From NCBI RefSeq assembly GCF_041320595.1, contig NZ_CP166625.1, positions 3,780,001-3,844,000 on the forward strand: 64,000 nt of DNA, read 5' to 3'. Source of the stretch: Pleomorphomonas sp. PLEO (GTDB lineage Bacteria > Pseudomonadota > Alphaproteobacteria > Rhizobiales > Pleomorphomonadaceae). Each line of letters starts with the position of its first letter. The first letter of the stretch is position 1. A program made the position numbers and the translations under genes. Below are positions 47,615-56,835 of this stretch, one piece after another. The notes beneath the pieces were generated by a model. The model was not told the DNA's origin and ran no database searches. It saw only the letters and a program-made list of their open reading frames with translations.

Positions 47615-48475
47615 ATGGAAGAGACTGGCCGAAATGCGGCCTTTCGGCGTTGGGGTGTTCTCGTGAACGGCGAGCGTGACGACAGATACGGCGGCGGAGG
47701 CGGGGTACTCGGTTCCGGCTCTATTGCGCTGTCCGTCTGGCTTGCGATTGCCACATTGGCGCTGCTATTCGCCGTCGTTGCCCTGGTGTATGGCGATCCG
47801 GGGCATGAGACCGCCGTTCAACCGCCGCATCCGGTCGCCTACGGTGGCGGGGCGACACTGCTTCGGGGAACGCCAACGCCCGACGCGACGTCTGTCGCGA
47901 CAACATCGAGCGGCCGCAGCGACATGGTAGGGGCTCCGGCCCATGACGCCGATCTGGCTAGCGAATTGGCAAAAGTTCGAATCGAGAATGCGGCACTCCG
48001 CCAAGCGACCGAACTGTTGCGCGGACAGATCGATTCCTTGTCGGAACGGCTTGGTAAGGTCGAGAGCCATTTCTCGGAAATGACTGGCAGCATCGGCACG
48101 CCGTCAGTGCTCGCTTCCCAGGCTAATACGGCACTGTCCTCGGCCACCCCAAACTTTGACGATCTCGTGCCGCCGGATACCAGCTCCCAAAGCGACGCGG
48201 CCTACACTCAGTTCGGCATGGAACTCGGTACCTATGGCGACCTCACCACGCTCAAAAAGGCGTGGTTGGATCTTGTCAGGCAATATCCAGCGCTATTCGA
48301 AGGGCTTGATGGACTTGCAACCATCCGAGATCGCAGCGGTCGCACCGAATTGCTGCTCATCGCAGGGCCGTTCCGCAACGCTGCCGAAGCAGCTGAAAGG
48401 TGCGGAAAAGCAGAAGCGTCTGGCCTAAAGTGCCTGCCAGCCTTTTACCTAGGCCAGCAGTTGTCGATGCACTGA
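47615..48475 (+). CDS. Membrane-anchored coiled-coil protein with SPOR-like C-terminus
   Basis: A protein of about 286 residues that I do not recognise by name. A basic N-terminus with a Gly-rich stretch is followed by one membrane helix (SIALSVWLAIATLALLFAV), an Ala/Ser/Thr-rich linker and a coiled coil (about 112-152, ELAKVRIENAALRQATELL). The last 90 residues resemble a SPOR peptidoglycan-binding domain: TQFGMELGTYGDL, then LLLIAGPFRNAAEAAERC. The topology suits a periplasmic, wall-bound protein. Start choice is unsure: the frame is open from a GTG at 47534, and a GTG at 47663 has the best upstream G-rich motif. It converges with the lipoprotein gene. Confidence 0.7.
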   Translation: MEETGRNAAFRRWGVLVNGERDDRYGGGGGVLGSGSIALSVWLAIATLALLFAVVALVYGDPGHETAVQPPHPVAYGGGATLLRGTPTPDATSVATTSSGRSDMVGAPAHDADLASELAKVRIENAALRQATELLRGQIDSLSERLGKVESHFSEMTGSIGTPSVLASQANTALSSATPNFDDLVPPDTSSQSDAAYTQFGMELGTYGDLTTLKKAWLDLVRQYPALFEGLDGLATIRDRSGRTELLLIAGPFRNAAEAAERCGKAEASGLKCLPAFYLGQQLSMH

Positions 48476-48487
48476 AGCCGATGTGTT

Positions 48488-48871
48488 TCAGGGCGTCTTA
48501 GCCGGACAAGCCGTGGCCGGATCAACTGAATAAGCATCGCAAGCCGGCGTCGTGACAGGCTTGAAGGCCGCTTCCGTTTCCTGGACAAGCGCCTGAGCCT
48601 CCGAGGTCTGCTGCTGGCGCGCGGCAGATAGAGCCATCACCGTCGACGTGTCATCGGACGGCATTCGGTATCCCCGGCTCTGTGCGCTTAACGCGGCGGC
48701 AAGCGCCGCCTGTTGATTGGCATCGCGAACAATCGGCTTCTCCGCCTTGGGCTCGCTCGCCATAGACAGAAAATCAGATGGTCCGCCGGCGCAGCCCCCA
48801 AGAGAGAGGGTCGCGAAAATAGCAGTCATAGCTGCCAAAGATTTGGAGGAGCGGGACGTCAGAAAACGCAT
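48488..48871 (-). CDS. Predicted lipoprotein of unknown function
   Basis: A 127-residue exported protein. The signal peptide is basic then hydrophobic and ends in LSLGGC, a good lipobox, so it should be lipid-anchored. The mature part is hydrophilic, rich in Ala, Gln and Thr, with two C-terminal cysteines (TPACDAYSVDPATACP) that could form a disulfide. I start at MRFLTSRSS, since the 11 codons upstream would spoil the signal peptide. No domain is recognised. Its stop is 12 bp from that of the convergent SPOR-like gene. Confidence 0.75.
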   Translation of the reverse strand: MRFLTSRSSKSLAAMTAIFATLSLGGCAGGPSDFLSMASEPKAEKPIVRDANQQAALAAALSAQSRGYRMPSDDTSTVMALSAARQQQTSEAQALVQETEAAFKPVTTPACDAYSVDPATACPAKTP

Positions 48872-49084
48872 GAAGCCTCGGTATCTCGTTACAACACAAA
48901 TCATACACTAGCATCGGAGTCTTTGCGATTTGGTTTTCATCGCTCCGCAAAAGGTGATCGCCGCGTGAAGTTCCACGTTATCATCCAAACCACGGCATTC
49001 CGGCGAATTCATGCCCGCCATCTTGACTGCGAAGGAAAAGCTCTTCATGCATCTCGGCCTCAAAAGCTCAGGATTTCGGCGTAA

Positions 49085-50419
49085 ATGACAATCGATGCCC
49101 GTTCCGACACTGCCCCGAAGATCTCCTTCGTCAGCCTCGGCTGTCCAAAGGCACTCGTCGACAGCGAGCGCATCGTCACGCACCTAAGGTCGGAAGGCTA
49201 TGAGATCGCCCGCCGTCACGACGGCGCCGACGTGGTCATCGTCAACACCTGCGGTTTCCTCGACAGCGCCAAGGCCGAAAGCCTCGACGCCATCGGCAAA
49301 GCGATGTCCGAAAACGGCAAGGTCATCGTCACAGGCTGCATGGGCGCCGAACCCGAGCAGATCCGCGAAGCCTTTCCCGGTGTGCTGGCAATCACCGGCC
49401 CGCAGGCCTACGAAAGCGTTATGAGCGCCGTGCACGAGGCTATCCCGCCGGCGCACGATCCCTTTCTCGACCTGGTGCCGCCGCAGGGCGTTAAGCTGAC
49501 GCCGCGCCATTATGCCTACCTCAAGATTTCCGAGGGCTGCCACAACCGCTGCAGTTTTTGCATCATCCCCAAGCTTCGGGGCGACCTCGTATCTCGGCCG
49601 GTGGTCGACGTGCTGCGCGAGGCGGAAAAGCTGGCCAACGCCGGCGTCAAGGAACTGCTGGTCATCTCGCAAGACACGTCGGCCTACGGCGTCGACATCA
49701 AGTACCAGACCGGCGTATGGAAGGATCGGGAGATCCGGGCGCGCTTCTACGACCTCACCAGTGCCTTGTCCGAATTTGGCATCTGGGTGCGTCTCCACTA
49801 CGTCTACCCTTACCCGCACGTCGATGAGGTCATCTCCTTGATGGCCGAGGGCAAGGTACTGCCCTATCTGGACATTCCCTTCCAGCACGCCTCGCCGAAT
49901 GTTCTTCGCGCCATGCGCCGGCCCGCACATCAAGAGAAGACGGCCGAGCGTATCGCCAAATGGCGCGATATCTGTCCCGACCTTGCCATTCGTTCGACGT
50001 TCATCGTCGGCTTCCCCGGCGAGACGGAAGAAGACTTCGAAATGTTGCTCGACTGGCTAACCGAGGTGAAGCTCGAGCGCGTCGGCTGCTTCAAATACGA
50101 GCCTGTAAAAGGCGCTGCCGCCAACGACCTCGGCCTGCCGCTGGTGCCACCTGAGGAGCAGGAGCGCCGGTGGCACCGCTTCATGGCGCACCAGCAGGGA
50201 ATCTCAGCGAAACTTCTGCAGCGGCGGGTCGGAAAGCGCATTCCGGTCATCATCGACGAGGCGAACGGCACCGTCGCCAAAGGTCGCTCCAAGTGGGACG
50301 CGCCAGAGATCGACGGCACCGTTCATCTTGCGAGCCACCGCCCGATGCGTGTCGGCGACATCGTCACCGCAAAGATCGAGCGGGCCGATGCCTACGACCT
50401 CTGGGGAACAGTCAGCTGA
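49085..50419 (+). CDS. rimO: Ribosomal protein uS12 methylthiotransferase
   Basis: A 444-residue radical-SAM enzyme that adds a methylthio group to an Asp of ribosomal protein S12. The N-terminal UPF0004 domain has cluster ligands C20 ([12 protein letters not shown]), C56 and C85. The radical-SAM core has the [4Fe-4S] motif [13 protein letters not shown] (C152, C156, C159). A C-terminal TRAM domain begins near residue 375. [12 protein letters not shown] distinguishes RimO from MiaB. No strong ribosome binding site precedes the ATG, so translation may be modest. Confidence 0.94.
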   Translation: MTIDARSDTAPKISFVSLGCPKALVDSERIVTHLRSEGYEIARRHDGADVVIVNTCGFLDSAKAESLDAIGKAMSENGKVIVTGCMGAEPEQIREAFPGVLAITGPQAYESVMSAVHEAIPPAHDPFLDLVPPQGVKLTPRHYAYLKISEGCHNRCSFCIIPKLRGDLVSRPVVDVLREAEKLANAGVKELLVISQDTSAYGVDIKYQTGVWKDREIRARFYDLTSALSEFGIWVRLHYVYPYPHVDEVISLMAEGKVLPYLDIPFQHASPNVLRAMRRPAHQEKTAERIAKWRDICPDLAIRSTFIVGFPGETEEDFEMLLDWLTEVKLERVGCFKYEPVKGAAANDLGLPLVPPEEQERRWHRFMAHQQGISAKLLQRRVGKRIPVIIDEANGTVAKGRSKWDAPEIDGTVHLASHRPMRVGDIVTAKIERADAYDLWGTVS

Positions 50420-50544
50420 GCGTAGACGGACAGAACCTAGACCGGCTTGTAACTGCCCAGAAAACCTATCAAATTGGGATACAATAATCTCTGCCTGACT
50501 TTATGGGTCGACACGTCAAAAGGCTGACGCGCGATTGTGCGCGC

Positions 50545-50559
50545 CTCCCAACCTGGGAG
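50545..50559 (+). promoter_or_regulatory. Hairpin covering the likely ribosome binding site of the EF-hand gene
   Basis: CTCCCA (50545-50550) pairs with TGGGAG (50554-50559) around ACC. GGGAG is the only purine-rich stretch before the ATG at 50572, at a rather long 12-nt spacing, so folding could hide it. A GC-rich imperfect hairpin (GCGCGATTGTGCGCGC) lies just before. Confidence 0.35.
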
Positions 50560-50571
50560 TATATCGAAGCC

Positions 50572-51429
50572 ATGAGTGTTTCCTCGTTAACCTCGTCCTC
50601 GTCTTCCCAGTCGCAGTTGCAGGCGCTGTTCGCCAAGGTCGACACCGATAAGAGCGGCAGCGTGACCGCTGAAGAATTAACGACCGCCGCAAACAGCACC
50701 GGATCAGACGCCCTGTCCTCCGCCGTATCGAATCTTGTGTCCACTGCCGACGCGGACGGCGACGGCGCTCTCTCGGGGTCGGAATTCGAGAGTGCGTTCA
50801 ACCAACTGTCGAGCGACATGCAATCGACGTTGATGTCCGTTCAGGAGAACGCTGGCAGCGGTCCCTCCTTTTCCGACCTCGACACGGACGGCTCCGATAG
50901 CCTGAGCTTGGAGGAATTTTCCGCGGGTGCACCCGACGAACTCTCCTCCGATACCGCGGCGCTGGAGCAGCTCTACACGGCGATCGATACCGACAGTAAT
51001 GGCTCGGTCAGCCAAGATGAGTTCACGACCTTCGCCGAGAGCATGTCATCGGCAACGACCGCTGCGTCGACCGACACCACCGCCGCGGCCGACAGTACGT
51101 CGACGGCGGCGACCAGCTCTGCGACCGGAACAACTGCAAGCAGCTCGTCTTCGTCCAGCGACAGCTCTTCGAGCAAGCAGGTCGAGAGCGAAAATACCGT
51201 CTACAATGCAGACGGCAGCTCGACGACGACCATCACTTATTCAGACGGCAGCACAGACAAGACAACAACAAAGGCCTCGCCCGGTTCTGCCGCAGCTCAG
51301 CGGAATAGCGAAAAAGAAGCCACGCCGTCCGCGGAACGCAATCCCGCTGTCAACTCGGCTATTTCAGCCTACGAGGCCGTACAGTCGTCGGGGGCTGAAA
51401 CCAGCGCGAGCCTCGACGTCGCAGCCTGA
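50572..51429 (+). CDS. EF-hand calcium-binding protein
   Basis: A 285-residue protein with four EF-hand loops: DTDKSGSVTAEE (24-35), DADGDGALSGSE (60-71), DTDGSDSLSLEE (104-115) and DTDSNGSVSQDE (139-150). All have acid residues at positions 1, 3 and 12, so all could bind calcium. The C-terminal half is a Ser/Thr/Ala-rich tail with a run of serines and YSDGSTDKTTT. No signal peptide is visible, so it is cytoplasmic or uses another export route. It follows rimO by 150 bp and converges with the M20 gene across a hairpin. The target is unknown. Confidence 0.84.
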   Translation: MSVSSLTSSSSSQSQLQALFAKVDTDKSGSVTAEELTTAANSTGSDALSSAVSNLVSTADADGDGALSGSEFESAFNQLSSDMQSTLMSVQENAGSGPSFSDLDTDGSDSLSLEEFSAGAPDELSSDTAALEQLYTAIDTDSNGSVSQDEFTTFAESMSSATTAASTDTTAAADSTSTAATSSATGTTASSSSSSSDSSSSKQVESENTVYNADGSSTTTITYSDGSTDKTTTKASPGSAAAQRNSEKEATPSAERNPAVNSAISAYEAVQSSGAETSASLDVAA

Positions 51430-51492
51430 ACCGAATACTGGGAACGTGCACGCCGTTGGCGATGACCCTGTCCCACCGCAGGGATATCAATG

Positions 51493-51519
51493 AGATACGC
51501 CGTCTTGAACGGCGTATCT
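51493..51519. terminator. Strong bidirectional hairpin between the EF-hand and M20 genes
   Basis: AGATACGCCGT (51493-51503) pairs perfectly with ACGGCGTATCT (51509-51519) around CTTGA. It directly abuts the M20 stop codon at 51520. Few T residues follow on either strand, but the 11-bp stem between convergent genes is typical of a shared terminator. Confidence 0.6.
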
Positions 51520-52734
51520 TCAAACCGCCAGCAAATCCTTCAGCGTCAATGCAATCACCTCTGTCGCGGCCTTGAGGTCCGATAGCTGAACGTGCTCATC
51601 GGCCGCGTGCGCGTTGGCCTCAAGGATGGAGCGAGGGCCGGCGCCGTAGAGAACCGTTGGAATACCGGCCGCCGAATAATGGCGAGCATCGGTGTAAAGC
51701 GGCACGCCAGTCGGTTCGACAGCGACACCGAGCACTTCCTTGGCATGGCTCGATATGGCCGCGACCAACCGGTCGGCGCCCGGCAGCTCACGTAGCGGCT
51801 CGGCCAGCATGATGCGCCGGCACTCAACTTCAAGCCCCTCTAGCTTGGGTGTGGCCGCACTGATCAGCGCCATCAACTTTTCCTCGACCTCTGTGCCGAC
51901 TTCCTCGGGGATAAGACGGCGATCGAGACGCAGCGCAACGCGGTCAGGCACAACGTTGGTGTTGATACCACCGGAGATCAGTCCGACGGTAAGCTTGGGC
52001 GAGCCGATGCCCTTCAGTGCTGAGACAGCCCCTCCGAGGCGGTGCCGCTCGTCGTAGAGCGCCTTCAAAATCGGGACGGCGTGCTCCAATGCATCAATGC
52101 CGGTCTCGGGCATCGCGGCGTGCGCCTGTTTTCCGCGCACGATGATCTCCATGTGCAGGACGCCGTTGTGCGCGGTCGTGATGGCATAGGAGAAACCGGC
52201 GGAAATCGCATAATCAGGCTTCGACAGCCCCTGTTCGATCAACCAGGCAGGACCGACGAATCCGCCAGCCTCTTCGTCGAAGGTGAGGTGCAGTTCCACG
52301 GTCCCGTCAAGAGGAAGTCCCGAATCGATTAGCGCTTTCAACGCAAAGGCATAGGTGGCGAAATCCGACTTCGATACGGCGGCGCCACGGCCATAGACAG
52401 CGCCGTTCTTTTCCTCCGCTCCATAAGGCTGCATCGTCCATCCGGAGCCTGGTGGGACCACATCGCCGTGAGAGTTGAGAGCGATCACCGGCCCCTTCCC
52501 CGCCCCGAACACATGGCGGACGATCAGGTTGGTCACCGAGCGCATGCCATTCTGACGAACGAAAGGCTCGGGAACCGGATGGCGTTCGACGCGAAAACCG
52601 AGCGCTTCGAGGCGGCTGGCGGCCGTTTCGGCGATGGGTGCACAATCGCCGGGCGGATTGTCGCTTGGCACTTTCACCAAGGCTTTCAGGAAGTCGACCT
52701 CGGCGGCAAAAGCGGCTTCGATAATGGCTTTCAT
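51520..52734 (-). CDS. M20 family amidohydrolase/peptidase (ArgE/DapE-like)
   Basis: A 404-residue dinuclear zinc hydrolase. NSHGDVVPPG holds the first His and catalytic Asp, GRGAAVSKSDF the bridging Asp, and TFDEEAGG the catalytic and metal glutamates. A dimerisation lid (about 190-300) is present. ArgE, DapE and related ureidoglycolate or acylamino-acid hydrolases share this plan. Its start overlaps the stop of the allantoate amidohydrolase gene by 4 bp, so a substrate in ureide or N-carbamoyl amino-acid breakdown is the best guess, but ArgE activity is not excluded. Confidence 0.88.
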   Translation of the reverse strand: MKAIIEAAFAAEVDFLKALVKVPSDNPPGDCAPIAETAASRLEALGFRVERHPVPEPFVRQNGMRSVTNLIVRHVFGAGKGPVIALNSHGDVVPPGSGWTMQPYGAEEKNGAVYGRGAAVSKSDFATYAFALKALIDSGLPLDGTVELHLTFDEEAGGFVGPAWLIEQGLSKPDYAISAGFSYAITTAHNGVLHMEIIVRGKQAHAAMPETGIDALEHAVPILKALYDERHRLGGAVSALKGIGSPKLTVGLISGGINTNVVPDRVALRLDRRLIPEEVGTEVEEKLMALISAATPKLEGLEVECRRIMLAEPLRELPGADRLVAAISSHAKEVLGVAVEPTGVPLYTDARHYSAAGIPTVLYGAGPRSILEANAHAADEHVQLSDLKAATEVIALTLKDLLAV

Positions 52735-54005
52735 GTCGAGTCCCCTGAAGATACGGCGTCTGCCGCCAGCCGTTCTACGGCCTTGATCAAGGCTTCCACG
52801 GCAAGGCCCATGTCGTCAACGGTCGCAAATTCAGCCGGGTTGTGGCTGATACCACCGCGGCAGCGCACGAACAGCATGCCGACATCGGTGAGATGGTGCA
52901 TGGCGTGGCCGTCATGGCCGGCACCCGAGGCGAGTCGCCGCTCAGCAAGTCCGAGATCGAGAACGGCGCCGGCGAAGGCCTCCTGCAGGCGCGGGGCGCA
53001 AGGTGTGGTTGGGCTCTCGTAAAACTTATCTAGGGTTACCGAGACCCCACGCTTGATCGCGATCGCCTGAAAACGCTTTTCGAGTTCGGCAATGGCGGCC
53101 AAACGCGGCGCATCGGCGTCAGCCCGGATATCCAGCGTGAAGACAACTTCGGCCGGAATAACGTTGACGGCGCCGGGCTTCGCCGCAAGACGGCCGACGG
53201 TAGCGACCATTTGGTGGGCATAGCCGGCACGGGCTACTTCCTCGATGGTCAGCATCATCTCGGCGCTCGCCGCGAGCGCATCCCGGCGCAACGCCATTGG
53301 AACGGTGCCGGCATGGCCCGCTTCACCCATGACGCTGACGAAGAAACGCGATTGCCCAGCAATGGAGGTGACCACGCCGAGCGGAAGCCCGGCGGCTTCA
53401 AGCACAGGCCCCTGCTCGATATGGACTTCAAGATAGGCGAGCGTTTCCTCAGCAGCATAGGCGGCGGACGTGACCGCGTCGGGGTTGCCTCCAAAGGCGA
53501 TCAAAGCGTCTCGCAACACCACGCCATCGGCGTCGCGCGCGTCAAGATCGGATGGCAGGAGGCTACCGGCGACAGCCGAGCTGGACACGAGCGTCGAGGG
53601 AAAGCGAACGCCCTCCTCCTCCCCGAAGGCCAGCACGTCGATCCCGAACGGCAGTTCGACATGCCGCGCCAGAATTTCCTCGATCGCCAGGATGCCGGCA
53701 ACCACGCCCAGCATGCCGTCGTAGCGGCCGGCGTTCACCACTGTGTCAATGTGCGAACCGATCAGCAGGCGGCGGTTGCCCGCCCTCCCGGGAGCGGTCG
53801 GCTTCAGGCGGCCGCGCACGGTGCCAAGCGCGTCGAACCCGACATCAAGGCCGACATCCCGCATCCACGAGGCAACACGGTCCGCCGCCGCGCGATGAGC
53901 CGGCGAGAGATAGAGGCGCGTGAGATTGCCGTCACCGTCGGTAAAGGCGGCGAGTTCGGCGAGCATGGCTTCAGCGCGAATGCCAAGTTGCGTCGGCGTC
54001 CTCAC
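52731..54005 (-). CDS. Allantoate amidohydrolase / N-carbamoyl-L-amino-acid hydrolase family
   Basis: A 424-residue dinuclear metal hydrolase of the M20 clan. Metal motifs include GSHIDTVVNAGRYDGMLG, GEEEGVRF, EVHIEQGPVLE and GAGHDGHAMHHL. Allantoate amidohydrolase (AllC) and hydantoinase-associated carbamoylases share this pattern. Placement directly after uraD, with overlapping 4-bp ATGA junctions on both sides, argues for allantoate as substrate: it would yield ureidoglycine, ammonia and CO2. No allantoinase gene is in the window. Confidence 0.88.
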   Translation of the reverse strand: MRTPTQLGIRAEAMLAELAAFTDGDGNLTRLYLSPAHRAAADRVASWMRDVGLDVGFDALGTVRGRLKPTAPGRAGNRRLLIGSHIDTVVNAGRYDGMLGVVAGILAIEEILARHVELPFGIDVLAFGEEEGVRFPSTLVSSSAVAGSLLPSDLDARDADGVVLRDALIAFGGNPDAVTSAAYAAEETLAYLEVHIEQGPVLEAAGLPLGVVTSIAGQSRFFVSVMGEAGHAGTVPMALRRDALAASAEMMLTIEEVARAGYAHQMVATVGRLAAKPGAVNVIPAEVVFTLDIRADADAPRLAAIAELEKRFQAIAIKRGVSVTLDKFYESPTTPCAPRLQEAFAGAVLDLGLAERRLASGAGHDGHAMHHLTDVGMLFVRCRGGISHNPAEFATVDDMGLAVEALIKAVERLAADAVSSGDST

Positions 54006-54511
54006 GATGCAACCCGATCCTCGATCCTGAAACGGAAGATACGAGCGATCTCGTCGAGCGCGCGCTCGAATTCCGCTTCAGGGCTGTTGTCGAGCCGCTC
54101 CTCGAAGGAAGCGAGAATGTCGGCCTTTGTCGCCCCTCGCACCGCGAAAATGAACGGAAAGCCGAAACGCTCGCGATAAGTCTTGTTGAGCGTCTCGAAG
54201 CGGGCAAACTCCTCGGGCGACAGAGCGTCGAGCCCGGCGCCAGCCTGCTCGCGGCGTGAATCATCGGCGATGGACTTTGCCTTGGTGGCGAGATCGGGAT
54301 GGGCGCGGATCAACGCGAGCTTGGCCGCGCGGCCGGCGGCACGCAGCGTCTGCTCAAAGGCGGCGACGATAGCATCGCGATTTTGGAAGGGGCGCATCTC
54401 CTCGGCGGCCTCGGCCACCCAGGGAGAATGCTCGGCAACGTCGCCGAAGGTGGCCATAAAGGCCTTGGCGCCCAGGCTGTTCACATCCTGGACAGTCATC
54501 GGAAGGGTCAT
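54002..54511 (-). CDS. uraD: 2-oxo-4-hydroxy-4-carboxy-5-ureidoimidazoline (OHCU) decarboxylase
   Basis: A 169-residue enzyme that decarboxylates the product of urate oxidation and hydrolysis to S-allantoin. The helical family motifs are visible: EHSPWVAE near residue 28, the catalytic His in RAHPDLA (about 71), SPEEFARFETLNKTYRERFGFPF and the C-terminal ARIFRFR. I start at MTLPMTVQDVN, since GGGGAC lies about 7 bp upstream; other Met codons 4 and 23 residues earlier are less likely. It overlaps the allantoate gene by 4 bp. Urate oxidase and HIU hydrolase are not seen here. Confidence 0.9.
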   Translation of the reverse strand: MTLPMTVQDVNSLGAKAFMATFGDVAEHSPWVAEAAEEMRPFQNRDAIVAAFEQTLRAAGRAAKLALIRAHPDLATKAKSIADDSRREQAGAGLDALSPEEFARFETLNKTYRERFGFPFIFAVRGATKADILASFEERLDNSPEAEFERALDEIARIFRFRIEDRVAS

Positions 54512-54563
54512 CGCAGTCCCCATTTGGGCTAACAAATCATTCAACGCAAAGAGGTTGGCAAAA

Positions 54564-55757
54564 TCACAGTGGTTCCGCAATAGGTCTCCGGATAGGCCTT
54601 ACGGGCAGGCGAATGTCATGGATCGACGTGCGACCGTCGATGCGGGCAAGGTGCAACAAACGGTCCTCTCCGAACGACCTGCCGGCGACGATGCGAAAGG
54701 CCCCGGCGTCGGAAAGCCCCGTCAGAGGCAGGTCCGGAACTTCGCCGCCATCCGCCTCACCTGAGACGATGACCGTCGCCTCGTCGACCATGCCGGCTTC
54801 CAGCAAGGAGCGCGACAGACGAGCTCCGCCTTCGGCCAATACCGAGCAGATCCCAAGTCCGCCCATCTGAAACAAGACGTCCGCAAGGTCGATGCGACCG
54901 GACGCCTCGCGTTCGGCCGTCAGGACCAATACGCCACGTTGGAACAAGGCTTTCACCCGATCCTCCGGCGCGTCGGGAGCCACAAAGATCCAGGTCGGCG
55001 ATGTGCGAGCCAGCCCCACGACGTTGGAGTCCACCGGCGTACGGGCCTCGGCATCAATAACCACTCGCACCGGCGAACGAGCTTCGCAGCCTGGCAAACG
55101 AGCCGTGAGACGAGGATTGTCGGCGATGATTGTGCCGCTGCCAACCATCACGGCGTCATGCAGGATGCGAAGGCCGAAGCCATGGGCACGGGCAGCGGCG
55201 GAAGCGATCGGCCTGGTGCCCTCGCCGGTGCGCTCGACGCAACCATCGGAACTGAGCATCAGGCGCAAATGGACATGCGGACGATCGAGGCGAGAACGGG
55301 CGATGTGTCCGGCATGCAGTAGAGCCGCTTGGGCCCCATGCACGCCGCACGTCACCCTGATGCCATTGCGCTCGAGAATGGCGAGGCTGCGGCCGGAGTA
55401 TCGAGGATCTGGATCCTCGATACCGACGACGACATGGGCGACACCAGCATTGACCAGCGCGGTGACGCAGGATGGCGCCGGCCCGCCGTTGAAACAAGGT
55501 TCAAGCGTAACATAAAGCGTCGCGCCACGAGCCCGGCTGCCGGCAGCCGCCAGTACCAGCGCCTCGGCGTGCGGCCTGCCACCTGGGGGCGAGACGGCCC
55601 GAGCAACCACTTCAAACCCATCCGCTCCCTTGTGCACCAATATGGCGCCGACGGAGGGGTTTGGCCGGGCGACACCGGAATTGCGCCAGCCGAGGGCAAT
55701 GGCGGCGGCCATGAAACGACGATCGAGCTCGGTCGGCTGGCCGCGGGCCACCGTCAT
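54564..55757 (-). CDS. ribD: Bifunctional riboflavin biosynthesis deaminase/reductase
   Basis: A 397-residue protein. The N-terminal deaminase domain has HAEALVLA (H63) and a zinc pair C88 and C97 in LEPCFNGGPAPSCV; most homologues read PCSHHGKTPPC, so the loop is diverged although cysteine spacing is kept. The C-terminal reductase domain (about 175-390) has RLMLSSDGCV and VLAEGGARLSRSLL. Together they convert the GTP-cyclohydrolase II product to the ribitylamino-uracil phosphate. It starts 7 bp after nrdR, as in many alphaproteobacteria, but ribE, ribH and nusB do not follow. Confidence 0.91.
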   Translation of the reverse strand: MTVARGQPTELDRRFMAAAIALGWRNSGVARPNPSVGAILVHKGADGFEVVARAVSPPGGRPHAEALVLAAAGSRARGATLYVTLEPCFNGGPAPSCVTALVNAGVAHVVVGIEDPDPRYSGRSLAILERNGIRVTCGVHGAQAALLHAGHIARSRLDRPHVHLRLMLSSDGCVERTGEGTRPIASAAARAHGFGLRILHDAVMVGSGTIIADNPRLTARLPGCEARSPVRVVIDAEARTPVDSNVVGLARTSPTWIFVAPDAPEDRVKALFQRGVLVLTAEREASGRIDLADVLFQMGGLGICSVLAEGGARLSRSLLEAGMVDEATVIVSGEADGGEVPDLPLTGLSDAGAFRIVAGRSFGEDRLLHLARIDGRTSIHDIRLPVRPIRRPIAEPL

Positions 55758-55764
55758 TGCCGCC

Positions 55765-56223
55765 TCACTCACTGTCGGCGTTGAGTTCGCCGAGCACGCT
55801 CTCGAAATCCTTGGCCTCGCGGAAATCGCGGTAGACGGAGGCAAAGCGCACATAGGCGACGTCGTCGAGCGTCTTCAAGCCCTCCATGACCAATCGTCCG
55901 ATCAGCCCGGCTTCGATCTCGCTCTCGCCCATGCTCTCAAGCTGGCGAACGATACCGTTGACCATCCGCTCGACCCGTTCGCTTTCGACCGGGCGCTTAC
56001 GGAGAGCGATCTGCACCGAACGCATCAGTTTGTCACGGTCAAAGGGCACTCGCCGTCCGGAGCGCTTGATGACGGTCAGCTCGCGGAGCTGAACTCGCTC
56101 GAAGGTGGTAAAGCGACCGCCACAAGCGATGCAGACACGACGACGACGAATGGCGGTTCCGTCTTCGGTCGGGCGGCTGTCCTTCACCTGGCTATCGTCA
56201 TTGCCGCAATAAGGACACCGCAT
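55765..56223 (-). CDS. nrdR: Transcriptional repressor NrdR
   Basis: A 152-residue, ATP-cone-containing repressor that senses ATP/dATP and turns down ribonucleotide reductase genes. The N-terminal zinc ribbon [10 protein letters not shown] with C3 and C6 and the second pair in [13 protein letters not shown] are present; the ATP-cone follows with [18 protein letters not shown] is chosen because GGAG is about 11 bp upstream, whereas a GTG three codons earlier would be too close. Length is normal. ribD follows. Confidence 0.95.
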   Translation of the reverse strand: MRCPYCGNDDSQVKDSRPTEDGTAIRRRRVCIACGGRFTTFERVQLRELTVIKRSGRRVPFDRDKLMRSVQIALRKRPVESERVERMVNGIVRQLESMGESEIEAGLIGRLVMEGLKTLDDVAYVRFASVYRDFREAKDFESVLGELNADSE

Positions 56224-56280
56224 GAGGCTCACTCTCCGTCGAATCTGCTAAAGCGATACTATATCCATGCGAGGTGAGCG

Positions 56281-56835
56281 ATGCCACAGAGCCGAAGGAC
56301 ACGGGCGCCGGAGATCGAAACCGACCGACTTGTTCTGAGAGGACACCGGCGCGACGACTTTCCGGCGCTTGCGGCTATGTGGGCCGATCCGGAAGTGACG
56401 CGCTTCATCTCCGGCCGGCCAGCGACCGAGCATGAGAGCTGGATGCGCTATTTGCGTTATGCCGGCCACTGGATCGTCATGGGTTATGGCTTTTGGGCGG
56501 TGGAGCGGAAAGATACCGGCTCGTTCATCGGTGAAATCGGCTTCTCCGATTTCAAACGGCCAATCGATTTGCCGGTTCGGGGGCTACCGGAAGCCGGCTG
56601 GGCTTTCGTGCATTCGGCCCATGGCAAGGGATATGCCAGCGAGGCGCTCGCCGGCTGCCTTGCCTGGGCCGACCGAGCCGCGCGCTTTCCGCTGACGACC
56701 TGCATCATCGAGCCCCAAAACGCACCGTCGATCCGACTGGCCGAGCGGGCCGGCTACGCCCAGGCGGCCGTCATCACGGGCACCGACGGCGCACCGATCG
56801 GCCTTTATGAGCGCTCGCGGCCCAAAAGCAAATAA
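56281..56835 (+). CDS. GNAT family N-acetyltransferase (RimJ/RimL type)
   Basis: A 184-residue acetyltransferase of the Acetyltransf_3 class. ETDRLVLRGHRRDDFPAL opens the domain, GFSDFKRP follows, and the acetyl-CoA loop is AHGKGYASEAL (a variant of the Q/RxxGxG/A rule). A C-terminal NAPSIRLAERAGY motif closes the fold. The family modifies ribosomal protein N-termini, antibiotics or other amines; substrate is not evident. It is divergent from nrdR, with only 57 bp between starts. Confidence 0.85.
   Translation: MPQSRRTRAPEIETDRLVLRGHRRDDFPALAAMWADPEVTRFISGRPATEHESWMRYLRYAGHWIVMGYGFWAVERKDTGSFIGEIGFSDFKRPIDLPVRGLPEAGWAFVHSAHGKGYASEALAGCLAWADRAARFPLTTCIIEPQNAPSIRLAERAGYAQAAVITGTDGAPIGLYERSRPKSK

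Noticed and set aside
50420-50571. Peptide AQKTYQIGIQ-like sequence after rimO considered as a flagellin fragment
   Set aside because: It is only about 20 codons at the end of a shifted frame with no other flagellar similarity.
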